This document shows, piece after piece, positions 1 through 7,616 of a DNA stretch of 26,991 bases; within the stretch, counting starts at the first letter, position 1; the number at the start of each line of letters is the position of its first letter. The DNA lies in contig JBMFUG010000032.1 in NCBI GenBank assembly GCA_049966695.1, forward strand, positions 1 through 26,991, read 5' to 3'. Source of the stretch: JAKAWM01 sp049966695 (lineage in GTDB: Bacteria; Actinomycetota; Acidimicrobiia; Acidimicrobiales; Palsa-688). The position numbers were made by a program, and so were the translations under genes. The notes under the pieces were generated by a model. It was not told the origin of the DNA and did not search any database. It saw only the letters and a program-made list of their open reading frames with translations.

Positions 1-981
1 GTTGATGATCGCCTGGACCACCAACCAGGCCGTGACCCCAGCCGCTACGAGCGACTCGAACGTGGTACTAGCCCGGGCAGCCACCTGGGTGCCGACGACG
101 CCGAGCGCTCCGAACAAGCCCACCAGGACCATGCTCCCGACAAAGCCCGTTTCCTGCCCAATTACGGCAAATATGAAGTCCGTGTACTGGTTTGGCAGGT
201 AGCCCCAGCTGGCAACGCTTTGGCCGATACCCGTGCCGAACCAGTGCCCGCCCCCCAGGGCGATCAGCCCTTGCGCCGCTTGGTAGCCAGAGGTCGTTGC
301 GTGAGCAAAAGGGTTGAGAAAAGAGCTCAACCGAGCTGCCCGGTAGCTGACTGAGCTCGCCAGCACGTACGCGCCAGCCCCGCCGCCCAGGCCCAGCCCC
401 AACAGCTGGCGCACCGGCATACCCGCAGTGAACAGCACTGCCCCGCCAATAACGCATATGACCATCGCCGTGCCCATATCAGGCTGAGCGATGACCAAAA
501 CCGCCATGCCAGCCATGACGACCAGGACTGGCCCGGCTCGGTACAGCCAGCTCCCCTTGCCCTCGCGCTTCGCGAGCACGTCTGCGCTGAACAAGACCAA
601 TGCCAGTTTTGCCAGCTCCGAAGGCTGCACGGTCACCGGCCCAACCCCGAGCCAGCGTGCCGCGCCCCCTGCGCTACGGCCCACTACCAGCACTGCCAAC
701 AACCCAAGCACCGTCAAGACCAAAAAGGGCCGGGCGAGCCGCTGCAACGTGCCCACCTTGGCACTTAGCGCCGCAAGGAAAACCACCGCACCAACCCCAA
801 GCCAAACCGTCTGGTGCTCAAAGTAGTACCACGGTTCGCCAAATGCCCGCAGGCTCGTCACTGCTGATGCAGAAAGCACCATGACAAGCCCGGTCAGGCA
901 CAGCGCAGTAACGACCCCGACCAGCAACAGGTAGCTCGACGGCCTCCTCCGGCTTGGCGCCACCGCAGTCACTGTTGACAT
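1..981 (-). CDS. ftsW: FtsW, septal peptidoglycan glycosyltransferase (SEDS family), C-terminus cut by window edge
   Basis: FtsW polymerises lipid II into glycan strands at the division septum, working with the transpeptidase FtsI encoded upstream. I translated the minus strand by hand from ATG at 981. It gives 327 open residues up to the window edge, starting MSTVTAVAPS, with repeated hydrophobic spans. Recognisable SEDS stretches are VMVLSAS, the GAARWLGVGPVTVQPSELAK segment, AQPDMGTA, SGYQAAQGL and LPNQYTDFIFAVIGQETG. The sequence stops at QAIIN, just before the family's conserved late motif, so about 60-80 residues are missing. The start lies one base after the murD stop. A good Shine-Dalgarno (AAGGAG) sits in the second copy of the 22-bp repeat at 989-1032. 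Last visible gene of the dcw operon; murG and murC would normally follow outside the window. Confidence 0.95.
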   Translation of the reverse strand, partial: MSTVTAVAPSRRRPSSYLLLVGVVTALCLTGLVMVLSASAVTSLRAFGEPWYYFEHQTVWLGVGAVVFLAALSAKVGTLQRLARPFLVLTVLGLLAVLVVGRSAGGAARWLGVGPVTVQPSELAKLALVLFSADVLAKREGKGSWLYRAGPVLVVMAGMAVLVIAQPDMGTAMVICVIGGAVLFTAGMPVRQLLGLGLGGGAGAYVLASSVSYRAARLSSFLNPFAHATTSGYQAAQGLIALGGGHWFGTGIGQSVASWGYLPNQYTDFIFAVIGQETGFVGSMVLVGLFGALGVVGTQVAARASTTFESLVAAGVTAWLVVQAIIN

Positions 982-982
982 T

Positions 983-2425
983 TCATTTCTCCTTAGGTCC
1001 CCTCTTGTCGCTCCTTAGGTCCCCTCTTGTCGCTCCAACTTGGCCCCCCGGCTGGCTTGACCCGAGCTTCGCCCTGACAAGAGCGGCAAAATCGTTGCCC
1101 CGCTCTTGGTACGACGAGTACCAGTCGAAGCTGGCGCACCCAGGCGACAGCACTACTGCGTCACCCGGCCTCGCCAGCTCGGCCGCTAGGTCCACGGCCG
1201 CCTTCATAGAAGACGCTGGCCGCACCGGGGCACGCCCTTCGAACACCCTGCTCAGCTCCGAAGTCGCCTCGCCAATGGCTACGACTGCCCGCACGGGTGG
1301 CGCGGTCGCTGCCAGGGGAGAAAGGTCCAGCCCCTTGTTACGGCCACCCGCCACCAAGACAACTGACCGGAACCCCGATATCCCCGCAAGCACAGCGGCC
1401 GGGCTCGTTGCCTTGGAATCGTCGTACCAGGTGACCCCGCCCGCCTGGCCGATCAGCTCTACTCGGTGAGGCGGAGGGGGGGTGCGCCAGGCGGCTTCAA
1501 GGCACCCCTGTTCGCTCGCCCCGGCGGCTAACGCCACGGCGAAACCAGCAGCTGTGTTGGCTATGTCATGCGGCAATGCCCGGGGCAGGTCCTTGGCGTC
1601 CACCACCACACCGTCGGGGCCTTCGACCCCTCTCTCGCTCACACGCCAGTCAGCTCCTGAACGGCCGAAGCTGACCAAGCTCACCTCCGGGGCAACCGAG
1701 CCTGCCTGGCGGCTGACAACCGGGTCGTCAGCGTTGAAAACGGCAACGTCGCCGGCACCCTGGTTGGCCCAAATTTTGGCCTTGGCTGCCTCGTAGTGGC
1801 CGAGGTCCGGGTGCCAGTCCAAGTGGTCAGGCGCGAAATTGAGCCATGCACTGACGTCTGGGCGAAAACGGCTCGTGTAGTGCAACTGGAACGACGAAAC
1901 TTCTGCCACAACGGTCGCCTCGCACCCAGGCTCCAAGCCTCTTACCGCCACCAGTAGGGGAAGGCCGACATTGCCGGCGGCGACGGCCGAACGGCCCGAG
2001 CCGACCAACATAGCGGTCACGAGCTTGGTCACAGTCGTCTTGCCATTGGTGCCAGTTATGGCAACCAGACGGGGCCACCCAACCCGTGCGCCATTGCCCG
2101 AGGCCCCACGCTGCACCTCCATGGCCTCCCAGGCCAGCTCTACCTCGCTGCGCACCTCCTTGCCTAGCCGTTCAGCCTCAACGAGAGCAGGGTGGCTGAC
2201 CGGTACTCCCGGGCTCGGCACCACCAGCTCGGCATGAGCCGCCAAAGCGGCCGCCCTCTCCCGGCTCGGCGATAGTTCGGCTCGAGCCCCCTGCGCCTCG
2301 AGCGCCTGTTCCAGCCCAGAGCTAGGGCTGTCCTCCAAGACCACGACGTCCCAACCCGCTGAGAGAAGGTAGCTTGCCGCTGCCTGCCCGCTCAGCCCGT
2401 AGCCGATCACTAGTGCTTCGGTCAT
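983..2425 (-). CDS. murD: UDP-N-acetylmuramoyl-L-alanine--D-glutamate ligase (MurD)
   Basis: MurD adds D-glutamate to UDP-MurNAc-L-Ala in the cytoplasm using ATP. The 480-residue product starts MTEALVIGYGLSGQA, a Rossmann-like N-domain glycine motif. It carries the P-loop ITGTNGKTT near residues 123-131, the Mur-ligase signatures EVSSFQL and NFAPDHLDWH, and WYDDSKATSPAA in the C-domain. I chose ATG at 2425 because it overlaps the mraY stop (ATGA, 2422-2425) and starts directly at the conserved N-domain. A longer in-frame reading from 2503 would run 82 bases into mraY and adds nothing conserved. The last residues (RGDLRSDKRGPKEK) are encoded by a 22-bp tandem duplication and are unusually charged. 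Removing one repeat copy would shift the frame and fuse murD to ftsW (see findings). Confidence 0.96.
   Translation of the reverse strand: MTEALVIGYGLSGQAAASYLLSAGWDVVVLEDSPSSGLEQALEAQGARAELSPSRERAAALAAHAELVVPSPGVPVSHPALVEAERLGKEVRSEVELAWEAMEVQRGASGNGARVGWPRLVAITGTNGKTTVTKLVTAMLVGSGRSAVAAGNVGLPLLVAVRGLEPGCEATVVAEVSSFQLHYTSRFRPDVSAWLNFAPDHLDWHPDLGHYEAAKAKIWANQGAGDVAVFNADDPVVSRQAGSVAPEVSLVSFGRSGADWRVSERGVEGPDGVVVDAKDLPRALPHDIANTAAGFAVALAAGASEQGCLEAAWRTPPPPHRVELIGQAGGVTWYDDSKATSPAAVLAGISGFRSVVLVAGGRNKGLDLSPLAATAPPVRAVVAIGEATSELSRVFEGRAPVRPASSMKAAVDLAAELARPGDAVVLSPGCASFDWYSSYQERGNDFAALVRAKLGSSQPGGQVGATRGDLRSDKRGPKEK
989..1032. repeat. 22-bp perfect tandem duplication at the murD/ftsW junction
   Basis: Two identical adjacent 22-bp units lie at 989-1010 and 1011-1032; on the plus strand each begins CTCCTTAGG and ends CTTGTCG. 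On the coding (minus) strand each copy ends in CTAAGGAG, a strong ribosome-binding sequence. The copy nearest ftsW provides its Shine-Dalgarno. The unit length is not a multiple of three, so the duplication sets the murD reading frame and its stop codon. Confidence 0.95.
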
Positions 2426-3450
2426 GACGTACCCCCGTGAGCCAGGAAATCCGCGTAGAAAACTCCCAATGAAAGCATCGTGAAAAGGCCAGCCAAGATC
2501 CAAAAGCGCACTATGACAGTCGTTTCGGGCCAGCCCATCAGCTCGAAGTGGTGGTGCACCGGGGCCATCTTGAACACCCGCCTGCCGAAAAGCCGGAAGC
2601 TAGCTACCTGCACGATCACCGAAAGTGTCTCAAGCACGTACAAACCGCCGATCAGCGGCAACAGCAGGTCAACGTTCTCCAGCAAAGCAAGCACTGCCAC
2701 AGCCGCTCCGATGCCGAGAGAACCTGTGTCTCCCATGAATATCCGCGCTGGCGCGGCGTTCCACCACAAAAAGCCTGCGCACGCGCCAGCCATGGCTGCC
2801 GCCAGCACGGCCTCGTCGAGAGCATCCGGGTTCGCATAAATCGCCGTGTGCCTCAACTGGTAAAAGCCGATGACCGTGAACACCACGAACGTGAACGCCG
2901 CCGACCCTGAAGCCAGGCCGTCCAGTCCGTCGGTGAGGTTGACGGCATTGGTGGTCCCGACGACCAACAAGACGGCGAGCACCACCCAGCCCACCTTGCC
3001 CAGTTGTAGCCCGGTCGAGTTGTAGCGGGTGAAAGACAAGTGCGTGTCAACTTTCAGCCATAGCACTGCAGTGACCGCAAAAGCCAGGGCTACGAGGACT
3101 TGGAGCGCGATCTTCGCCCTTTTGTTCAGGCCAAGGCTGCGCTGGCGGGTCACCTTCAGCCAATCGTCGACAAAACCCACAAGGGTCATCGCACAGATCG
3201 CGACCACTGCGACCAGGCCACGTGTCGTGAACGCGCTAAAGACATGGGCCACCGCATAGCCACCGACACCGGCCCCGATGATGGCCAAGCCTCCCATGGT
3301 CGGGGTACCGGCTTTAGAAAAATGCCCGGCTGGGCCGTCCTCTCGGATTTGCTGGCCCATGTGACGTGCCCGCAGCTGGGCAATAACCGCCGGCGTGCCC
3401 AAAATGCAGATCAAGAGAGCTACTGACCCGGCTATCAGGAGCGCTTTCAC
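2422..3450 (-). CDS. mraY: Phospho-N-acetylmuramoyl-pentapeptide-transferase (MraY)
   Basis: MraY is the integral membrane enzyme that transfers phospho-MurNAc-pentapeptide to undecaprenyl phosphate, making lipid I. The product has 342 residues, typical for the family, with about ten hydrophobic spans. Diagnostic motifs are all present: FVDDWLKV followed by RSLGLNKRAK, NAVNLTDGLDGLA (catalytic aspartates), FMGDTGSLGIG, and the late APVHHHFELMGW histidine motif. The start is GTG at 3450 (KALLIAGSVALL follows), nine bases after the murE stop, and the stop overlaps the murD start by four bases. In most actinobacterial dcw clusters murF sits directly upstream of mraY; here murE does. Confidence 0.97.
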   Translation of the reverse strand: MKALLIAGSVALLICILGTPAVIAQLRARHMGQQIREDGPAGHFSKAGTPTMGGLAIIGAGVGGYAVAHVFSAFTTRGLVAVVAICAMTLVGFVDDWLKVTRQRSLGLNKRAKIALQVLVALAFAVTAVLWLKVDTHLSFTRYNSTGLQLGKVGWVVLAVLLVVGTTNAVNLTDGLDGLASGSAAFTFVVFTVIGFYQLRHTAIYANPDALDEAVLAAAMAGACAGFLWWNAAPARIFMGDTGSLGIGAAVAVLALLENVDLLLPLIGGLYVLETLSVIVQVASFRLFGRRVFKMAPVHHHFELMGWPETTVIVRFWILAGLFTMLSLGVFYADFLAHGGTS

Positions 3451-3459
3451 TGCCTGTAC

Positions 3460-4962
3460 CTAACCTACTTTTGGTGCAACAGCCGCAGGCCCGGCCCCGC
3501 CGCCGCGTAAACACCTCAGCACCTCGCGCGCGACCTCGGCATCGTTAAAGGGCTCTACGTGGTCCCCGAAGTCCTGCCCAGTCTCATGTCCCTTGCCGGC
3601 GATAACGACCACGTCACCAGGGCGCGCCGCGGCCAGCGCTTTTTCGATCGCCTTGGCCCGGTCCGGCTCGATGACCAACGCCCCTGGCGCAGCCCCGCTC
3701 GCCACCTCGGCGATTATGCCAAGTGGGTCCTCGCCACGGGGGTTGTCGCTGGTAAGGAAACATACGTCCGCTAACCGGCTCGCCACCTCGCCCATTGCGG
3801 GGCGCTTGCCGCGGTCCCGCTCGCCGCCAGCCCCGAAGACCAACACCACGCGCCCAAGGGGCGCCTTGCCGGACAGCTCCCGCGCTGCCCTCAAAGCCGC
3901 GCCCAGGGCGGCAGGCGTGTGCGCGAAGTCAACGATCACATGAAAAGGCGGGCCAGCTTCGACCACTTCAAAACGCCCGCGCACCGGCGGCACCGAAAGC
4001 AGGCCCTCCTGGATGCCGTCTATCGGCACCCCAAGGGTTTCAGCGGTAGTGGCAGCTGCCACTGCATTGGCGACGTTGAACCTCCCCCCCATGCCGAGCT
4101 CCAACTTCTGGCCCCGCCACTTGAACGAGGCGCGCTCTGGCCCCACGTGGACGTCAATCGCGTCGTCTGGCGAGTACGTCACTAACTGTGGGGCGCCTGG
4201 GCCCGCCTCGGCGACACGCCTGGCCAGGCGCGCACCCCACTCATCGTCTCGGTTGACCACCGCCAAGGGCGCCCAACCCGGCTTGAACAGGGCGGCTTTG
4301 GCCTCGAAGTAAGACTCCATCGTGCCGTGGTAGTCAAGGTGGTCCTGGCTCAGGTTTGTGAAAACCGCCGCTACAAGCTCGGTACCGTCCGCTCGGTGCT
4401 GGTCAAGCGCGTGAGACGACACCTCCATGGCCACCGCTGCCGTCCCTTCGCGAAGCAGCTCCGCCAGGCGGCGCTGCAAGACCGGCGCTTCTGGAGTCGT
4501 GCGCTCCCCCGTGAGAGTACCGATCACTGCCGACCGCCAACCGTAAGCCCTGAAAATGCTGGCCAAAAGAGCGCACGTAGTAGTTTTGCCGGTGGTCCCC
4601 GTCACTCCCACCACTTTCATAAAGCGCGCAGGGCGGCCCCAGAACGCGGCGGAAAGCGGTCCCAGGGCAGCCCGCACCGAAGCTACGACGACCTGGGGCA
4701 CGCTTACGGGCAACTGCACCGGTCTTTCGCAAAGAAGCGCCACCGCCCCACGTTGCACCGCCACCTGGGCGAAGTCATGGCCATCGGCATGCTGGCCGGG
4801 CACACAGGCGAACAGCGTGCCGGCAGCGACTGCCGAAGAGCTGATGGCTATGTCCACGATCTCAGGGCCGACCAGCCCAGCGCCCTCGTCGGGCTGACCC
4901 CAGCCATCGGTTATCCTCGCCCCCCTCAACCCGGCGGCCACGAGCAACGTCTGCAATCGCAT
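3460..4962 (-). CDS. murE: UDP-N-acetylmuramoyl-tripeptide ligase, meso-diaminopimelate type (MurE)
   Basis: MurE adds the third stem-peptide residue to UDP-MurNAc-L-Ala-D-Glu. The 500-residue protein has the P-loop VTGTTGKTTT near residues 120-129, EVSSHALDQHR near 180-190, and LSQDHLDYHGTMESYFEAK, whose lysine region is carbamylated in the family. The amino-acid specificity motif DNPRGEDP lies at about 406-413; the DNPR form indicates meso-diaminopimelate rather than lysine. FDFAHTP-like (VDFAHTP) and GKGHE motifs complete the C-domain. In the N-domain the usual DSR of the uridine-binding loop reads SSS (about 41-43), a mild oddity. ATG at 4962 follows an AAGGG-containing leader, 12 bases after the ftsI stop. 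This is clearly MurE and not MurF, so murF is missing from the cluster here. Confidence 0.96.
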   Translation of the reverse strand: MRLQTLLVAAGLRGARITDGWGQPDEGAGLVGPEIVDIAISSSAVAAGTLFACVPGQHADGHDFAQVAVQRGAVALLCERPVQLPVSVPQVVVASVRAALGPLSAAFWGRPARFMKVVGVTGTTGKTTTCALLASIFRAYGWRSAVIGTLTGERTTPEAPVLQRRLAELLREGTAAVAMEVSSHALDQHRADGTELVAAVFTNLSQDHLDYHGTMESYFEAKAALFKPGWAPLAVVNRDDEWGARLARRVAEAGPGAPQLVTYSPDDAIDVHVGPERASFKWRGQKLELGMGGRFNVANAVAAATTAETLGVPIDGIQEGLLSVPPVRGRFEVVEAGPPFHVIVDFAHTPAALGAALRAARELSGKAPLGRVVLVFGAGGERDRGKRPAMGEVASRLADVCFLTSDNPRGEDPLGIIAEVASGAAPGALVIEPDRAKAIEKALAAARPGDVVVIAGKGHETGQDFGDHVEPFNDAEVAREVLRCLRGGGAGPAAVAPKVG

Positions 4963-4974
4963 CCCGGAACCCTT

Positions 4975-7056
4975 TCAGTGCCCGACGTTACCGGTCCCGC
5001 TCACCTTCAGCGCTGCAGACGTGGTCGTCGATGGCGCTGCAGTCGATGGCGCTGCAGACGTGCTGGCATTAGGGCTGCCTTCCACTTGGACCTTCGGAGC
5101 ACCTTGAAGCCCCGCCAAGGCGGGACCAGCAGCCTCGCCCTCTGCCCCATAAGGGGTGGCCAGAGGCACGCTCGGCAGCTCAGGCTCGGGTTTGTGGGGA
5201 GGTACCCCAAGCTGCTGCAAGGCATCGCGCGCGATCATGGCGAACACCGGGGCAGAGGCTTCAGCCCCGTACTGCAACGTGTCTTCGACCACCACCATGA
5301 CCGTGATGGCCGGGTCCTCGGCGGGCACAAAACCCGCAAAGCTAGAGACGAAATACCCGTTTATATAGCCCCCCGTTGGGGACGGCACGAGGGAAGTCCC
5401 TGTCTTGCCAGCGACAGTGTAGGGCTCCAGGTTGGCCGCCTGGCCCGTGCCCACGCGCACCACTCCTTCGAGCATGTCGGTCATCTCGCTCGCTACCGTC
5501 GGGCTGACGACGCGCCGCGTTGGTTGCATAGGGAACACGTGCTCGTGGCCATCAGGCCCGATATAGCCGTCCACGAGCCTCGGCGGCACGTACACACCGC
5601 CATTTGCGATCGTATTGTAGGCGGCCAACATCTGCACGGCTGTGACAGCCAGGCCCTGGCCTATAGGCAGCGTCGCTATCGAGGTCCCTGACCACTGGCC
5701 TGGCCCAGGCACCAGACCGGCTGATTCGCCGGGGAAGTTTATGTCCGTCTTCTCCCCGATGCCAAAAGCGTGGATCCAATCGACCAGCCTGGTCATCCCC
5801 AGGCGCTGTGCTATTTCGATCGTCCCGATATCAGAGGAATGGGCGAGGATATTGGAGACAGTCCAGTCAAGCGTGGGGTGTGGCCAGGCATCTGAAAAAG
5901 TAGACCCAGCGACATCGTAAGAACCAGGGATGCTGAAGGTGTCCGACGGCACGATAACGCCATCAGCAAGAGCTCCCGACATGGTTATCAGCTTTTCCAC
6001 CGAACCAGGTTCGTACACCGTGGTAAAAGCGCTGGCCGTCGGCGCCTCGACTGGTTGCTCGCTCGCAATGCTCGCCTTGGCCGAAGTGCCGCTAGCCCCG
6101 CCTGGCCCCGCCGGTGGCACAAACCACACCGGCAAGGCAGGGGGCTCGTGCAGGGTCTCTGGGTCGCTAGCAGAGGGCATCGTCAGCTCGGCCACGGCCA
6201 AAAGGTCGCCAGTACGGCGGTCCATGACAAGGGCCATTCCGCTGTGGGCCTGTGAGGCCACTATGGTACGTGCTAGAGCTTCCTCGGCGTCGAACTGGAG
6301 AGGCTCGTCAATGGAAAGTACTAAGTCGTCTCCAGGCACCGGGGCCTCGTAGCGGCTCGCAACCCCGGGGATTTGGTGGCCGGCGGGGTCCACCACTTGG
6401 ACCAGCTTGCCTGGCTTGCCCTCCAAGAGGCTGTTGTACTTGTACTCTAAACCGGAGAGGCCTTGGCCGTCGGCCCCAACAGTACCGATCAACGGCGCGG
6501 CGAGCTGGCCGGCAGGGTCGAAGCGCTTGGGCTGCTGCATGGTGTAGACACCCGCCAGTTGCCCGCTCGACAGAAGCTTGCTCACCTTGTTCGCGACCGC
6601 ATCGGGGACAGTCTTGGCCAGGTACACGAAACCGCTCGGGGCACTGAGCTCTGCCTGCAGAGTCGCTTGCGGCACACCGAGGACGCCGCTCAGAGCCGCC
6701 GCCTCCTGGCGCGGGTTAGTCACCTGGTAAGGGTCGGCGAAGACCGTTGTCATCGGGACCGACACCGCAAGCTCATCGCCATTTCTGTCCAAGATCGCGC
6801 CCCGCTCGGCTGGCAGGGTCACCACTTGGAGGTCCTGGGACACAGCGTGAGCCTCGTAACTGCTGGCGTCCACCCCTTGGACGAACAGGAGCTTGGCCGA
6901 AATCCCGCCCAGACATGCGATCATCAGGCCAAGGGAGGCGAACAACCTGCGGTGCCTCACGGTGGTCCCACCTCTGGGAGGCCCAGCCCTGCGTACCGCT
7001 TGTCTCATCTCAGGCGGTTGCCTGCGATGGTAGCCACCTTTTCGTTCTGCGCTCAC
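4975..7056 (-). CDS. ftsI: Septal peptidoglycan transpeptidase FtsI (class B penicillin-binding protein, PBP3 type)
   Basis: This bitopic enzyme crosslinks septal peptidoglycan with FtsW. The 693-residue product has a basic cytoplasmic head, one membrane span at about 38-59, a dimerisation/pedestal domain containing LPAERGAILDRNGDELA (80-97), and a transpeptidase domain. The catalytic serine motif is SVEK (352-355, in YEPGSVEK) and the KTGTS box is at 551-555. The third motif, normally SxN, reads SSD at 407-409 (HSSDIGTIEIAQRLG). About 45 extra low-complexity residues (roughly 293-340, Pro/Ala/Ser-rich) precede the catalytic serine. The C-terminal tail (660-693) is Ser/Thr/Ala-rich and encoded partly by a 15-bp tandem repeat. 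The GTG start at 7056 overlaps the ftsL stop (GTGA), implying translational coupling. Confidence 0.95.
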   Translation of the reverse strand: MSAERKGGYHRRQPPEMRQAVRRAGPPRGGTTVRHRRLFASLGLMIACLGGISAKLLFVQGVDASSYEAHAVSQDLQVVTLPAERGAILDRNGDELAVSVPMTTVFADPYQVTNPRQEAAALSGVLGVPQATLQAELSAPSGFVYLAKTVPDAVANKVSKLLSSGQLAGVYTMQQPKRFDPAGQLAAPLIGTVGADGQGLSGLEYKYNSLLEGKPGKLVQVVDPAGHQIPGVASRYEAPVPGDDLVLSIDEPLQFDAEEALARTIVASQAHSGMALVMDRRTGDLLAVAELTMPSASDPETLHEPPALPVWFVPPAGPGGASGTSAKASIASEQPVEAPTASAFTTVYEPGSVEKLITMSGALADGVIVPSDTFSIPGSYDVAGSTFSDAWPHPTLDWTVSNILAHSSDIGTIEIAQRLGMTRLVDWIHAFGIGEKTDINFPGESAGLVPGPGQWSGTSIATLPIGQGLAVTAVQMLAAYNTIANGGVYVPPRLVDGYIGPDGHEHVFPMQPTRRVVSPTVASEMTDMLEGVVRVGTGQAANLEPYTVAGKTGTSLVPSPTGGYINGYFVSSFAGFVPAEDPAITVMVVVEDTLQYGAEASAPVFAMIARDALQQLGVPPHKPEPELPSVPLATPYGAEGEAAGPALAGLQGAPKVQVEGSPNASTSAAPSTAAPSTTTSAALKVSGTGNVGH
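5027..5056. repeat. 15-bp tandem repeat in the ftsI C-terminal tail
   Basis: Two adjacent identical 15-base units (GTCGATGGCGCTGCA on the plus strand) encode part of the repeated Ala/Pro/Ser/Thr tail (AAPSTAAPST) of FtsI. The unit is in frame, so copy-number change would only alter tail length. Confidence 0.9.
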
Positions 7057-7616
7057 GGGTCAATGCTCATGTAGGGCTTGATGCTCGGCCAGTTGGCATC
7101 TCCTTGTGGAGCGGGTACCGTCGTGGGGCTCTGAGCATCCTTCGGGGCAGAGAGAGGCGCGCTTTGCTGGTAGGCACCGGCACTGGAAGTGCTTGTGGAG
7201 GGGGCCTTCGGGGCCGGAAGGTACGTCACGGAGCCTGGCTGGACCATCTTCAGCTGACCTTCCGCCACGGATATGATCCGCGCCGGCGCTTCCAGCTCGG
7301 CCACCTGAAGGCGCAGCTTCTGGTAGGCCGCTTGAGCAGCAGCTGCTTGGCCCTGTAGCTGGTTGAGCGCGAACTGGTTCTCAGCGATCAGCGCGTGGAG
7401 CGCCACCAGGCCAAGGCAAAGCACAGCGACGCTGGCCATGAGCAACGCAACGCCTAGGCGCCGCAGGTGGACAGGCGTCCTGCGTTGACGCTCGACGAGG
7501 CGCAGGCGCCTTGGTCCGGCCTCTTCGTTAGGGCTGACAAGCTCCGGCTCATGGTAACGGCCGCTGCTTTCAGGCTCTGCGGCCGAAAGCCTCCGCTCCG
7601 GCGCGGCGGGGCTCAC
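7053..7616 (-). CDS. ftsL: FtsL-like cell-division protein
   Basis: Identified by position between rsmH and ftsI and by topology. The 187-residue protein has a basic cytoplasmic region of about 50 residues, one membrane span (about 54-76, GVALLMASVAVLCLGLVALH), and then a short alanine/glutamine-rich coiled-coil-like stretch (about 80-110). That stretch ends in PARIISVAEGQLKMVQPG, which resembles the FtsL/DivIC pattern. In the family FtsL binds FtsB/DivIC and FtsQ and activates FtsW/FtsI. An extended Ser/Pro/Ala tail of about 60 residues outside the membrane is longer than in classic FtsL. The GTG start at 7616 overlaps the rsmH stop, and its own stop overlaps the ftsI start, so it is tightly coupled on both sides. 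Sequence similarity alone would be weak evidence. Confidence 0.85.
   Translation of the reverse strand: MSPAAPERRLSAAEPESSGRYHEPELVSPNEEAGPRRLRLVERQRRTPVHLRRLGVALLMASVAVLCLGLVALHALIAENQFALNQLQGQAAAAQAAYQKLRLQVAELEAPARIISVAEGQLKMVQPGSVTYLPAPKAPSTSTSSAGAYQQSAPLSAPKDAQSPTTVPAPQGDANWPSIKPYMSIDP

Noticed and set aside
4327..5691. 454-codon open frame on the plus strand
   Set aside because: It lies wholly antisense to murE and ftsI, which carry full family motifs. Its translation is Arg/His/Gln-rich with no recognisable domain, as expected for a high-GC shadow frame.
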